DNA of 64,000 bases from CALBPI01 sp942491885 (GCA_942491885.1 CALOCQ010000002.1:124001-188000), one strand, 5' to 3'; counted from the first letter of the stretch, positions 1-9,220 are shown. The notes: generated by a model not told the origin, from the letters alone. Program-made: numbers and translations.

Positions 1-1217
1 ACAACCGTTGCTCCGGTGTGTTGCTGCAACTTGTCGAGCGCTTCAAGGCGATGGTCCTGGATGTCAGCGGACGTGATGCCCAGCATTCTCGCGGCCTCGC
101 CAGGGTGCGGCGTGATAATGCGTGTCGCCGTCCCGGCCCAACGTTCCGGCGTTTCCGACATCAGGTTCAGCGCGTCGGCATCGAGCACAACCGGCTTTGA
201 TGACGCCAGTACGCGATCCAGCAACATCCGGCTCCAGTCGTTGACGTCCAGTCCCGGACCACAGGCGATCACCGTGGCGCGTTCAATCAGCGCATCAAGT
301 TCCGATGCATTGCTGATGCCCTGCGTCATGAGCTCCGGGCGCGCCGCCACGATGCTGGCCGCGTGCGACGCGTCGGTCGCCACGGTCACAAGACCTGCGC
401 CACCGCGTAATGCCGCCTCCGCCGCGAGTCGCACCGCTCCAGGCATACCCTCCGCACCACCAACGCACAGCACGTGACCGAATTGACCCTTGTGCGAATT
501 CAGCGGCCGCGGCGGCAAGTTGTCGGCCAGTTCGTCGCGATACTGGCGGCGCAAGACCGGCGCCTGTGGCGCATAGACTTCGCGCGGTAACTCCAGGTCC
601 GCGAACACGAGGCGACCGCAATAAGACGGCCCATCGGCGAGAAACAGGCCGCTGTTAAGACCGACAAATGTCACCGTCAGGTTTGCCCTGACCGCGGTCC
701 CGCGCACGATGCCCGTGTCGCCGTCGAGCCCGGACGGAATGTCCAGCGAGGTCACCGGCGTCTCGGCCGCGTTAATCACCTCGATGGCCTCGCGATAGGG
801 CGAGTCGACTTCCTTCTTTAGCCCGCTGCCGATCATTGCGTCGACGACCATCCCGGCACCGCCGACCAGCGACGGGTCCCACGGACGTGGCAGTCCGCCC
901 GACGCGGCATACTCTTCGTAAGCGCGCGCAGCATCACCCTTCAGGTTCATTGGGTCGCTAAAGGCAACGACGCGCACCGCCAGCCCGGCCGCCCGCGCGA
1001 GACGCGCCAACACATAACCGTCGCCGGCGTTGTTGCCGCCACCACAGAGCACCAGCACCGAACGCAGCCCCGGATAGCGCTGATTCATGACCGACAAAGC
1101 GGCCGCACCGGCACGACGCATCAGCGTGTAACCGGGTATGCCAAATTGCTCAATGGCGCGGCGATCAAGCTCGCGCACACTGGCAGCGGAATAAATATCT
1201 ACGGGTAAGTTAATCAC
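1..1217 (-). CDS. nnr: Bifunctional NAD(P)H-hydrate repair enzyme (partial, C-terminus cut by window edge)
   Basis: Repairs hydrated NAD(P)H: an N-terminal YjeF_N epimerase domain (NnrE) is fused to a ribokinase-like ADP/ATP-dependent dehydratase domain (NnrD). Reading from 1217 the protein begins VINLPVDIYSAASVREL. The epimerase motif LCGGGNNAGDGYVLAR follows at about residues 50-65. Near the window edge the dehydratase motifs GPGLD, DADALN and TPHPGEAARMLG are visible. About 405 residues lie inside the window against roughly 490-500 for the family, so the C-terminus is missing. The start is a GTG; no in-frame ATG fits better. The gene diverges from queG, as in Escherichia coli. A perfect TATAAT lies only 7 bases upstream of the GTG, so the mRNA may be nearly leaderless (inference). 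Confidence 0.93.
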   Translation of the reverse strand, partial: MINLPVDIYSAASVRELDRRAIEQFGIPGYTLMRRAGAAALSVMNQRYPGLRSVLVLCGGGNNAGDGYVLARLARAAGLAVRVVAFSDPMNLKGDAARAYEEYAASGGLPRPWDPSLVGGAGMVVDAMIGSGLKKEVDSPYREAIEVINAAETPVTSLDIPSGLDGDTGIVRGTAVRANLTVTFVGLNSGLFLADGPSYCGRLVFADLELPREVYAPQAPVLRRQYRDELADNLPPRPLNSHKGQFGHVLCVGGAEGMPGAVRLAAEAALRGGAGLVTVATDASHAASIVAARPELMTQGISNASELDALIERATVIACGPGLDVNDWSRMLLDRVLASSKPVVLDADALNLMSETPERWAGTATRIITPHPGEAARMLGITSADIQDHRLEALDKLQQHTGATV

Positions 1218-1228
1218 GCCTGTGATTA
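1211..1228. promoter_or_regulatory. Inverted repeat and -10 element between nnr and queG
   Basis: A perfect 7-bp inverted repeat, TAATCAC-gcct-GTGATTA, fills most of the very short gap between the divergent nnr and queG genes and includes the nnr GTG start. On the minus strand it overlaps a consensus TATAAT (1230-1225) with a weak TTCTGA 17 bp upstream. On the plus strand TATACT (1227-1232) lies just before the queG ATG. It could be an operator or a bidirectional promoter. This is inferred from sequence alone. Confidence 0.4.
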
Positions 1229-1238
1229 TACTCCTCGC

Positions 1239-2357
1239 ATGGGGCTTTCAGAAACGGGCAATGCGCAATCAACTCTGGATACGACTGCGCTGCGCGAAAA
1301 CATCACAAAATGGGCAGCCGCGCTCGGCTTCCAGCGCCTCGGCGTCAGCGACATCGACCTCTCCGAATGCGAGCCGCGGCTTGAAGCCTGGTTGCAACAA
1401 GGCTTCCACGGTGACATGGGCTACATGCAGCGACATGGTAGGAAGCGCACGCGGCCCGAACAGCTGGTCGAGGGTACGCACCGGATCATCTCGGTTGCCA
1501 TGGACTACCTGCCCGAGGATCAGGCGCGCGCGCGCCGCCTGCTCGATCATCCGCATAAATCCTATGTGTCGCGTTATGCGTTAGGGCGTGACTATCACAA
1601 GCTCATGCGCCGGCGCCTGCAAAAACTGGCCGATCAGATCCGCGCGCACATCGGCGAGTTCGGTTACCGCGCGTTCGTCGACAGCGCGCCGGTGATGGAA
1701 AAACCGATCGCCGAGAAAGCCGGCCTCGGCTGGATCGGGAAGCACACCAATCTCATCGACAAGACCGGCGGATCGTGGTTTTTTCTTGGCGAGCTCTACA
1801 CCGACCTGCCACTACCCACCGATGCGAAAGCCAGCAATCATTGCGGCAGCTGCAGCGCATGCATTGAGGTCTGCCCGACGCGCGCGATCGTCGCACCCTA
1901 TCAGCTTGATGCGCGGCGCTGTATCTCCTATCTGACCATCGAGCTCGATGACGATATCCCGGTGTCGTTGCGCAAGGCGATCGGCAACCGAATTTACGGC
2001 TGCGACGATTGCCAGCTGTTCTGCCCGTGGAACAAATTTGCCAAACCGACCGCCGAGGCGGACTTCGCGCCACGCCACGCACTGGATGACGCGCAGATGG
2101 CAACGCTGGCGAGCTGGGACGAGGCACTCTGGTTACGCAGCACCGAAGGCAGCGCCATACGTCGGATCGGGTATCGCCGCTGGCAGAGAAATCTCGCGGT
2201 GGGGCTCGGTAACGCCGCATCGACGGAAGAAGTGATTAATGCACTGCAAAACTTGCATGATGGCGACGATGAACAAGTCGCGCGGCACGCCCGCTGGGGA
2301 CTCGATCAGCATGAGTCACGCAACGCGCCAAAAGAAAAACACAGGGGACTCACATGA
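1239..2357 (+). CDS. queG: Epoxyqueuosine reductase QueG
   Basis: Catalyses the last step of queuosine tRNA modification, reducing epoxyqueuosine to queuosine with a cobalamin cofactor and two [4Fe-4S] clusters. The 372-residue product has the family length. Two ferredoxin-like cysteine sets are visible: CGSCSACIEVCP at about residues 202-213, then a further Cys near 228 (CISYLTIE) and CDDCQLFCPWN near 255-265. The QueG signature DSAPVMEKPIAEKAGLGWIG precedes them, with the Asp expected to be the general acid. The C-terminal part is HEAT-like (residues ~300-360). The gene diverges from nnr, the same arrangement as E. coli yjeS/yjeF. The next gene starts inside its last codons (ATGA overlap at 2354). 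Confidence 0.96.
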   Translation: MGLSETGNAQSTLDTTALRENITKWAAALGFQRLGVSDIDLSECEPRLEAWLQQGFHGDMGYMQRHGRKRTRPEQLVEGTHRIISVAMDYLPEDQARARRLLDHPHKSYVSRYALGRDYHKLMRRRLQKLADQIRAHIGEFGYRAFVDSAPVMEKPIAEKAGLGWIGKHTNLIDKTGGSWFFLGELYTDLPLPTDAKASNHCGSCSACIEVCPTRAIVAPYQLDARRCISYLTIELDDDIPVSLRKAIGNRIYGCDDCQLFCPWNKFAKPTAEADFAPRHALDDAQMATLASWDEALWLRSTEGSAIRRIGYRRWQRNLAVGLGNAASTEEVINALQNLHDGDDEQVARHARWGLDQHESRNAPKEKHRGLT

Positions 2358-3235
2358 CGGGACATTTCACGGCTGTCAGCAGCGACTATCTTGCACCTTT
2401 CAACGACAGCTTTGAGCTTGCGCGTTGTCCGCACGAAGCAGACATTGACCTGACACCACGCAAGGCGAAAAAGAAACTGCCCGGCATCGTCAACGACATC
2501 TCCGATATGCAACGTCGCTTGTACGCGCAAAATGACCACGCACTGCTGCTGGTTTTTCAGGCAATGGACGCCGCCGGCAAAGACAGCACCATCCGCGCGA
2601 CACTCAGCGGTGTGAATCCCGCGGGCTGCAATGTGACCAGCTTCAAGCGCCCGTCCGACGTAGAGCTCGACCACGACTTCCTGTGGCGCTCCGCCTGCGC
2701 ACTGCCCGAACGCGGCAGGATCGGCGTTTTCAATCGCAGCTACTACGAGGAAGTACTTGTCGTTCGGGTGCATCCCGGCATTCTCGACAACCAGCAACTG
2801 CCCTACCGCCCGGAACCGGAAACGTTATGGGCACAACGTCTGGAATCAATTCGCGAGCACGAAAAGCATCTCGCGCGCAACGGCACGACGATCGTTAAAT
2901 TCTTTCTCAATATTTCACGCGAAGAACAACGACGGCGATTCATGGCGCGACTCGAACAACCGCACAAACGCTGGAAATTTGAGCCCGGCGATGTGCGTGA
3001 GCGCGGCTACTGGGACGACTACATGCACGCCTACGAGCAGGCGATTCGCGAGACCTCCAGGCCATGGGCGCCGTGGTATACGATCCCGGCCGACAACAAA
3101 CCCCTCATGCGATATCTCGTTGCCGACATTATTCGTCGGTCACTTTCGTCGCTGGACCTGAAGTACCCGGTAACCGGTGCCGGGGATCAGGCAATACACG
3201 ACGAAATGTATGCGCAGCTGCAGGCCGAAACCTAG
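2354..3235 (+). CDS. ppk2: PPK2-family polyphosphate kinase
   Basis: Polyphosphate:nucleotide phosphotransferase of the PPK2 family (PF03976), which uses polyphosphate to phosphorylate nucleoside mono- or diphosphates. The P-loop-like motif QAMDAAGKDSTI lies at about residues 69-80. The second conserved block FNRSYYEEVLVVRVH is near residues 124-138, followed by IVKFFLNISREEQ. At 293 residues it is a single-domain form, and the sequence resembles class I/III enzymes more than two-domain class II. Substrate preference cannot be read from sequence. Its ATG overlaps the queG stop by 4 nt, so translation is probably coupled. Its stop TAG overlaps the convergent panC stop at a shared CTAG. Confidence 0.93.
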   Translation: MTGHFTAVSSDYLAPFNDSFELARCPHEADIDLTPRKAKKKLPGIVNDISDMQRRLYAQNDHALLLVFQAMDAAGKDSTIRATLSGVNPAGCNVTSFKRPSDVELDHDFLWRSACALPERGRIGVFNRSYYEEVLVVRVHPGILDNQQLPYRPEPETLWAQRLESIREHEKHLARNGTTIVKFFLNISREEQRRRFMARLEQPHKRWKFEPGDVRERGYWDDYMHAYEQAIRETSRPWAPWYTIPADNKPLMRYLVADIIRRSLSSLDLKYPVTGAGDQAIHDEMYAQLQAET

Positions 3236-4086
3236 TCGTCGACGCCGACTGTCAGGTTGTCTATGAGGCGGGCCTGGCCGAGCATTGCGGCGACTAACAC
3301 AACGAACTGCGCATCACTGTCGCTCGACTTCCTGAGCGTTCGCGGATCACGGATTGCAACGTAATCCGGCTTGAAGCCTGCGTCCTGCAGCGTCGCGATG
3401 GCTTCGCGGCGCAACGCGCCGAAGTCACGCCGCCCTTGCTTGAGTGCGTCGGCGATACGGCACAGCTCACGGTAGATTATCGGTGCACGAGCGCGCTCGT
3501 CATCGCCCAGATATTGATTGCGCGAGCTCATCGCCAGGCCGTCCGCTTCCCGCACCGTTGGCGCGCCGACAACGTCGATCGGCAATGAGAGGTCGGTTGT
3601 CATCTGCCGGATGATCATCAGCTGCTGGAAATCCTTCTGGCCGAATACGGCAACATCGGGCGCGACCATCGCGAACAAACGACACACCACCGTCGCAACA
3701 CCATCGAAATGGCCCGGCCGGTGCTTGCCGTCGAGCTTGCTGCTGATGCCGGGCACGCTGATATGCGTCGCGCGTCGCGTGCCCAACGGATACATCGTCG
3801 ACTCGTCGGGCGTGAATACCATATCGGCGCCGTTCCCCAGCAGCTGCCGGCAGTCTTGCTCGAGCGTGCGCGGGTAGCTGCCAAAGTCTTCGTTGATGCC
3901 GAACTGTGTCGGGTTGACGTAAATGCTGACGATAACGCGCGAACCCAATGCCCTTGCATGTTGCACAAGTGACATGTGACCGGCATGCAGATTACCCATC
4001 GTCGGCACGAAGACGATACTGTCGCCCGCGCTACGCCACTCGACCACCTGATCACGCAAAACCGGTAAGGATTGAATAACTTGCAT
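3232..4086 (-). CDS. panC: Pantothenate synthetase
   Basis: Condenses pantoate with beta-alanine using ATP, the last step of pantothenate synthesis in the cytoplasm. The nucleotidyltransferase HxGH motif is in PTMGNLHAGH at residues 28-37. FGQKDFQQL and the second ATP-binding block LAMSSRNQYL follow at about residues 150-185. At 284 residues it has the normal length. It lies 45 bp downstream of panB, the last gene of a minus-strand run with pcnB, folK, dNK and panB. The 3' end overlaps the convergent ppk2 gene by 4 nt, so there is no room for a dedicated terminator. Confidence 0.97.
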   Translation of the reverse strand: MQVIQSLPVLRDQVVEWRSAGDSIVFVPTMGNLHAGHMSLVQHARALGSRVIVSIYVNPTQFGINEDFGSYPRTLEQDCRQLLGNGADMVFTPDESTMYPLGTRRATHISVPGISSKLDGKHRPGHFDGVATVVCRLFAMVAPDVAVFGQKDFQQLMIIRQMTTDLSLPIDVVGAPTVREADGLAMSSRNQYLGDDERARAPIIYRELCRIADALKQGRRDFGALRREAIATLQDAGFKPDYVAIRDPRTLRKSSDSDAQFVVLVAAMLGQARLIDNLTVGVDD

Positions 4087-4131
4087 ATGCGATGTTGTAC
4101 GCAGTGAGTTCGGTCGACGCGATGCGCGAAC

Positions 4132-4935
4132 TCAGGAGAAGCAGTGCTCCGCGGCGGGATAGCTGCGATCTTTGACCGAGGCGATGAAACTGCCGACCGC
4201 CTCGAGCGGCGAGTTGGTGCCGGGTGAGTAGTTGCGCACGAAGCGCGGTGTGCGCCCTAGCGTGATACCGAGCACGTCGTACAACACCAGAATCTGGCCA
4301 TCGACATCAGGGCCTGCACCGATACCGATGACCGGCAGCTCTATTGCGTTGGTGACCGCGGCACCAAGCTCATTCGGCACGCATTCCAACAAAACGATAT
4401 CGGCACCGACACCCTCGAGACGCTTAGCAGCCTCGACCATCTCAAGCGCCTTCGACGGATCGCGCCCCTGCACCTTGAAGCCACCAATCTTGTGCACGCT
4501 TTGCGGCTTGAGACCGATATGCGCACAGACGGGAATATCGTGGCGCGCCAGATGCTCGACGATTTCGATTTGGCCGGCGCCGCCCTCTAGCTTGATCATC
4601 ATCGCGCCGCCCTCCTGCATCAGACGCACGGCGTTATCCAGCGCTTGCGATGGCGAGGTGTAGCTCATGAAAGGCATGTCCGCCATCAGAAACGCGTGGT
4701 GCAAGCCGCGCGCGACCGTGCGCGAGTGGTAGACGATATCGTCGACAGTCACCGGCACGGTGGTGTCGTGGCCCTGTATCACCATACCCAGGGAGTCGCC
4801 GACCAGCACAACGTCTATCCCCGCGCGATCAACAAGCGCAGCGAAACTGGCGTCATAAGCCGTGATACAGGCGATAGGCACGCCCTCTGCCTTCATTTTT
4901 GCCAGCGTCGCAACGTTGACAGGCGGCTGATCCAT
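4132..4935 (-). CDS. panB: 3-methyl-2-oxobutanoate hydroxymethyltransferase
   Basis: Adds a hydroxymethyl group from methylene-tetrahydrofolate to alpha-ketoisovalerate to give ketopantoate, the first committed step of pantothenate synthesis. Conserved PanB blocks are ACITAYDASFA, VLVGDSLGMVIQGHDTTVPV, MIKLEGG and VCAHIGLKPQSV. The ATG at 4935 gives MDQPPVNVATLAKMK and 267 residues, matching the family length (~264). An in-frame ATG at 4962 would add nine residues, and longer extensions have no family counterpart. It sits between the deoxynucleoside kinase gene and panC. Confidence 0.96.
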   Translation of the reverse strand: MDQPPVNVATLAKMKAEGVPIACITAYDASFAALVDRAGIDVVLVGDSLGMVIQGHDTTVPVTVDDIVYHSRTVARGLHHAFLMADMPFMSYTSPSQALDNAVRLMQEGGAMMIKLEGGAGQIEIVEHLARHDIPVCAHIGLKPQSVHKIGGFKVQGRDPSKALEMVEAAKRLEGVGADIVLLECVPNELGAAVTNAIELPVIGIGAGPDVDGQILVLYDVLGITLGRTPRFVRNYSPGTNSPLEAVGSFIASVKDRSYPAAEHCFS

Positions 4936-5034
4936 GCTGCGTTGTTCGAGTTGTGTGTACATCAGTGCTGTCGGAAATCCCGCCCCCGGTAGTTTCACCG
5001 CGACATGATAGCGCAAAACGACATCAGCAAACGA

Positions 5035-5688
5035 TCAGCCGATGGCCGCCGCCGGATTGAAGAAGTTGCGACCGCCACGGGTGCTGGTGATCTGTTCGAA
5101 CAAAGCCTCGAAATCGGCATCGTTATTGGCCGGATCAATCGCCGTCGCGTTCACGATCAGAAGCGGCGCGTCGTCATACGCATAGAAGAAGCTGGCATAA
5201 CGCTCGGCAACTTTCTCGAGATAAGTGCGATCGATATGCTGCTCATGGGCCACACCACGCCGCGCGATGCGCGCCTGCAAGACATCGACGGGTGCCTGCA
5301 GATACACCACCAGGTCCGGCTGCGGCGGGTCGATGTCCAGACGCGAGTAGATTTGCTCATACAGCGCGAGCTCTTCGCGATCGAGGTTTAACTCTGCAAA
5401 CAGCCGGTCCTTCTCGATCAGGAAATCCGCAACCCGCACCGGGCTGAACAGATCTTCCTGGCGCAGCTGCTCGATCTGTTGCGCTCGCTGGAACAGAAAG
5501 AACAACTGCACCTGCAGCGCCGTGCCGCGCGGGTCTTTGTAAAAACGCTGCAGGAACGGATTGTCCTCAACCGACTCCAACAGCAGGTCACTGCGATAGC
5601 GGTCAGCGAGCCGGCGTGCGAGTGATGTTTTGCCAACACCGATGGGGCCCTCGACGACGATGTAGGACGGCACTTTCGCGTCAGACAT
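5035..5688 (-). CDS. Deoxynucleoside kinase (dCK/dGK family)
   Basis: Phosphorylates deoxynucleosides in the salvage pathway (PF01712 family). The 217-residue product has a P-loop EGPIGVGKTS at residues 13-22, the substrate and lid block IEKDRLFAELNLD, and a C-terminal YDDAPLLIVNATAID segment. The ATG at 5688 gives MSDAKVPSYIVVEGPIG. An upstream in-frame extension would run into folK and lacks similarity to the family. Substrate (dA, dG or broad) cannot be decided from the sequence. The order folK-dNK-panB-panC is common in gammaproteobacteria. Confidence 0.9.
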   Translation of the reverse strand: MSDAKVPSYIVVEGPIGVGKTSLARRLADRYRSDLLLESVEDNPFLQRFYKDPRGTALQVQLFFLFQRAQQIEQLRQEDLFSPVRVADFLIEKDRLFAELNLDREELALYEQIYSRLDIDPPQPDLVVYLQAPVDVLQARIARRGVAHEQHIDRTYLEKVAERYASFFYAYDDAPLLIVNATAIDPANNDADFEALFEQITSTRGGRNFFNPAAAIG

Positions 5689-5699
5689 CTTACGCGGCG

Positions 5700-6209
5700 C
5701 TAACATGACGCGTCGGCCACAGGCACAACACGCTGTTCGGCGACATTTGCCAGCATCGCTGACAGCGGACCTCTGCCGGGCACGCTGAGTGTCGGACACA
5801 GATCGGCCCACGGTTGCAACACAAAGCGCCGCTCCGACAAGCGCGGATGCGGCAGCGTGAGTCGCGCGCTTTGGATCGTCACATCAGACAGCATTAACAG
5901 GTCCAGGTCGATGACTCTTGCCCCCCATCGTACCCCGTCACGCACCCGTCCGTGGCGGGTCTCGATAGCCAGCAGAGCCGACAGCAATGCGGGCGCATCC
6001 AGCGTGGTCAGCATGGCGGCAATCGCGTTGATGTAATCGTCCTGATCCTGCGGCCCCACCGGCGCGCTGCGATAGAGCGGAGAGATCACGATATTGCTGC
6101 AGCCCTGCAGCCCGGCCAGCGCTTCACCCGCGCGATGAACCTGTCGGCAGGGATCATCAAGATTGCTACCGATACCGACATAGGCCGGTCGCCAACGATC
6201 AGCCGGCAT
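5700..6209 (-). CDS. folK: 2-amino-4-hydroxy-6-hydroxymethyldihydropteridine diphosphokinase
   Basis: Transfers pyrophosphate from ATP to the pterin alcohol in folate synthesis. With the ATG at 6209 the 169-residue product begins MPADRWRPAYVGIGSNLDDP, the standard HPPK N-terminus. SPLYRSAPVGPQDQDDYINA follows, and the HPPK signature RWGARVIDLDLL is at residues 94-105, with the metal-binding Asp pair. HPRLSERRFVLQP closes the domain. The start lies inside the last codons of pcnB (11-nt overlap), which suggests translational coupling. A longer reading frame upstream is antisense-like pcnB sequence and is not used. Confidence 0.96.
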   Translation of the reverse strand: MPADRWRPAYVGIGSNLDDPCRQVHRAGEALAGLQGCSNIVISPLYRSAPVGPQDQDDYINAIAAMLTTLDAPALLSALLAIETRHGRVRDGVRWGARVIDLDLLMLSDVTIQSARLTLPHPRLSERRFVLQPWADLCPTLSVPGRGPLSAMLANVAEQRVVPVADASC

Positions 6210-7557
6210 CGCCACCGCCTGACTTGCTGCGACGGCGCCGCCGCTTGCGCGGGCGCTTCTTGGGTGCCTCATCGCCGCTGCTCTTGGGCGGCCGGTCCAG
6301 GCCGAATGCCTGCGCGCGTTCGGCGGGTTCCATTTCCTGCACGTCGGTCCAGAAGCTCGCCGTCTCCGACTCGACCTCGCCGATCTCGGCGCGCAGCAGC
6401 ATGAAGTCATATGCGGCGCGGAAGCGCCGATGTTCGAGAAAACCGATCGCGCGGCCACCGCGCATACGTTCAAAGCGCGGCTGCATTGTAATCATTTCGC
6501 GCAGCGGTGCGCTGAACCGTCGCGGGATCGAGATAATGGTTTGCTGGCGCGACAGGCATTCGTAAGTCGCGTGACCGAGCGCTTGGGTGCGCGTCATGCC
6601 ATCATCGTCCATCAACGCCCTGGCGCGCGCTTTAATCGGCCACCATAAAAGAACGGCCAAAAGGAACATCGGCGTCACCGGCCGGTCCTCGGCAACACGC
6701 TTGTCGGTGTTATCCAGTGCCAGCTGGATAAGCTTCTCGAATGACTCACCGTCGTCGGCCTCGAGGCCTTGCAACGAATCAGGAAACAGCTCGCGAAATA
6801 CATTGTGCTTGCGCAGATTGTCGAAGCTCGCGCGCGCAAAACCCGCCTGGAACAACTTCAGGAATTCGTCGAATAAGCGTGCTGCCGGCACATTGGATAG
6901 CAGCGACTTGTGGCCGGCAATGGCCTCGCTCAGCGACGGGTCCATCGAGAAATCGAGCTTGGCGGCGAAGCGTATCGCGCGCAACACGCGCACCGGGTCT
7001 TCGCGCAATCGCCGCGCCGGGTCGCCGATCAACTCAAGGCGTCGGTCGTGTACATCGGCGACACCGCCGACGTAATCCCAAACAGTGAAGTCCGCGATAT
7101 TGTAATACAGCGCGTTAGCGGTGAAGTCGCGGCGCCACACGTCATCATGGATGTCACCATAGGCGTTGTCGCGCAACAGGCGGCCCTTGTCGTCCGCCTG
7201 AGTGTCGGTGTCTGCGTCTTCCGGGTCGGTCGCGGCACGAAACGTTGCGACCTCGATAATCTCGCGACCGAAGCGCACATGAACCAGCCGAAACCTGCGA
7301 CCGATGACGCGCGAATTGCGAAACAGGTCGTGAATTTCGTCCGGATCGGCATCGGTCGCGATGTCGAAGTCCTTCGGCCGCCCGCCAAGCAACAGGTCGC
7401 GCACGGCGCCGCCGACAAGAAATCCCTGGAAACCGGCGTCCTTGAGGCGGTAAAGGACTTTCAACGCCGCCCTGGAAATGTGTTTTCTGGAAACGCAGTG
7501 GTCACCGCGACCGATGATTTTCGGTTGCGTGCGCGAATCGGATTCGGATTGCGACAA
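6199..7557 (-). CDS. pcnB: Poly(A) polymerase I
   Basis: Adds 3' poly(A) tails that mark RNA for decay. The class II nucleotidyltransferase head has GFLVGGAVRDLLLGG at about residues 45-59 and the metal-binding DFDIATDA at 63-70. RKHISRAALKVLYRL near residue 24 is the typical PcnB N-terminus that separates it from CCA-adding enzymes. The RNA-binding domain follows (RLREDPVRVLRAIRFAAKLD). The C-terminus is a strongly basic tail, KKRPRKRRRRRSKSG, as is common for PcnB. Length is 452. It is the first gene of the pcnB-folK-dNK-panB-panC run. Confidence 0.96.
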   Translation of the reverse strand: MSQSESDSRTQPKIIGRGDHCVSRKHISRAALKVLYRLKDAGFQGFLVGGAVRDLLLGGRPKDFDIATDADPDEIHDLFRNSRVIGRRFRLVHVRFGREIIEVATFRAATDPEDADTDTQADDKGRLLRDNAYGDIHDDVWRRDFTANALYYNIADFTVWDYVGGVADVHDRRLELIGDPARRLREDPVRVLRAIRFAAKLDFSMDPSLSEAIAGHKSLLSNVPAARLFDEFLKLFQAGFARASFDNLRKHNVFRELFPDSLQGLEADDGESFEKLIQLALDNTDKRVAEDRPVTPMFLLAVLLWWPIKARARALMDDDGMTRTQALGHATYECLSRQQTIISIPRRFSAPLREMITMQPRFERMRGGRAIGFLEHRRFRAAYDFMLLRAEIGEVESETASFWTDVQEMEPAERAQAFGLDRPPKSSGDEAPKKRPRKRRRRRSKSGGGDAG

Positions 7558-7707
7558 CTAGAAGTGCCTTGTGATCGTTGTGAAGTCCCGATGATAGCAG
7601 ACGGCCGCCATCCCGCGTGGGGCATGGCCCGCGCGCGCGTGATGATCGCAGTCGGCAACGCGATCCGCTACCATCTGGGACCTTCTGACAACGGGCTCTG
7701 ATTAAAC

Positions 7708-8172
7708 GTGGACGATAGCTTGACACCTGCCCTACCCGGCCTGCCGAGACGCATCGGCGCCTGTGTTTATGATGGATTATTGCTGCTTGCCGTGCTCATG
7801 CTGGCGACGCTGCCGTGGGTGCTGACGCGCGACAACGGCGTCAACGACGATCTGAACTTTGCGCCACTGGGGCCGAGCTACCAGATCTATCTGTTGCTGA
7901 TCGTCTACGGCTACTTTGCGCTCGGATGGTGCAAAGGCGGCCAGACGCTCGGTATGAAATCGTGGCGAATCCGGCTGATCTCCATCAGTGGCGACACGGT
8001 CACGCCGCGCCAGGCCTTGTTCAGGTTGATTGCCGCGGTGTTCGCGTGGCTGCCTGCAGCGGCCGGCATATTCTGGCAGTACTTCGACACCGATGGGCTG
8101 ACCTGGCATGACCGCGCGTCACAGACGCGCGTCGTGCAGCTGAAGAAACACGAATCTAGCGTACCCGATTGA
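7708..8172 (+). CDS. RDD family membrane protein
   Basis: A small inner-membrane protein of the RDD family (PF06271). The 154-residue product starts at a GTG and contains the family N-terminal block PGLPRRIGACVYDGLLLLAV with Arg and Asp residues in and next to the first membrane segment. Further hydrophobic segments are at about residues 50-70 and 105-125, with the amphipathic block LGMKSWRIRLIS between them. The biochemical role is not known; some family members act in Na+/H+ or compatible-solute transport. It converges on lptG and the two coding regions overlap by 17 nt. In many gammaproteobacteria RDD genes lie beside lptFG. Confidence 0.88.
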   Translation: MDDSLTPALPGLPRRIGACVYDGLLLLAVLMLATLPWVLTRDNGVNDDLNFAPLGPSYQIYLLLIVYGYFALGWCKGGQTLGMKSWRIRLISISGDTVTPRQALFRLIAAVFAWLPAAAGIFWQYFDTDGLTWHDRASQTRVVQLKKHESSVPD

Positions 8173-9220
8173 CGGCAAAGAACGTCGCGAGTGCCAATGC
8201 CGCCGCCGGCGCAAGCCCGACCATGAAGGGCTCCAGCCCGAACACCTGACCACTATTGGCGAGCGTGCGGCTGGCCAGAAAATAACCCAGCCCGATCAGC
8301 ATACCAACCAGCAGACGGGCGCCCGCCCCGGAACTGCGCAACGACCCGAACACGAAGCCGATGGCAAGAATCGGCATCATCACGATGGCCAGAGCATTGG
8401 CAATGCGCCCCCAGAATTCGGTCGCATAGGCACGCGCGTCGAGGCTGTTGATCTTGAGGTAGTCAAGATAGGCCAGCAGGCCACGAATCGACAGGCTGGC
8501 CGGGCGCAGCGCCGCGATGCCCAGCAATTCCGCATCGACATTGTATTGCTGCACGGTATTCGCCAGTGACTCCGATGTGATGTTCGGCGTATCAAAGCGC
8601 GTGATGCGAAAGTTCTGCAACGACCAACGGTCGCCCTCGGCGACATCCGCACGACTGGCATGTGCCATCATTGTCAGTCGCTGATCGGCATCGACCTCGA
8701 ACACATAGACGCCGCCGAACTGCAGCTGGTCGTCGATACTCTGGACATTGAATACCACCTGGCCGTCACGCACCCAGGTATTCCTCTGGCCGGCGAGAGC
8801 CGCCTGGTTGCTCTCCGCACTTCTGTACTTGCGCGCGAACTGATCCAGCGGCGGTGCGATGAACTCGGCAATCAGACTGCCCCCCACCGCCAGAATAACG
8901 CCCGACAAGGCCACCGAGAGTGCCAGCCTGCGCGCGGAAATCCCGGCGGCGCGCATCGCCACCAGCTCGCTGTGGCTGGCAAGATTACCGAGCCCGAGCA
9001 GCGCGCCCAGCAACACGGCAACCGGTAGCATTTCAACCGCGAGAATCGGCATGCGCAGCGACGTATACAACAACGCACCGGCGGTCGTGTAGCTCCCGGT
9101 GCCGATATTGTCCAGCTGACCAACGAACTCGATAAATCCCGCGATGGCGAGCAATACCATCAGCACCAGGCCGGTGGCGGCCAATACCGTGCGCAACAGG
9201 TAAGCGGCGAGCGTTCTCAT
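8156..9220 (-). CDS. lptG: LPS export ABC transporter permease LptG
   Basis: Inner-membrane subunit of the LptB2FGC transporter that extracts lipopolysaccharide and passes it to the periplasmic bridge. The product from the ATG at 9220 is 354 residues and starts MRTLAAYLLRTVLAATG. Three N-terminal and three C-terminal membrane segments flank a periplasmic beta-jellyroll domain at roughly residues 135-265 (NTWVRDGQVVFNVQSI and following). The start overlaps the lptF stop as ATGA, so the pair is coupled. An upstream in-frame extension overlaps lptF and is not real. Its 3' end overlaps the convergent RDD gene. Confidence 0.95.
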   Translation of the reverse strand: MRTLAAYLLRTVLAATGLVLMVLLAIAGFIEFVGQLDNIGTGSYTTAGALLYTSLRMPILAVEMLPVAVLLGALLGLGNLASHSELVAMRAAGISARRLALSVALSGVILAVGGSLIAEFIAPPLDQFARKYRSAESNQAALAGQRNTWVRDGQVVFNVQSIDDQLQFGGVYVFEVDADQRLTMMAHASRADVAEGDRWSLQNFRITRFDTPNITSESLANTVQQYNVDAELLGIAALRPASLSIRGLLAYLDYLKINSLDARAYATEFWGRIANALAIVMMPILAIGFVFGSLRSSGAGARLLVGMLIGLGYFLASRTLANSGQVFGLEPFMVGLAPAAALALATFFAVNRVR

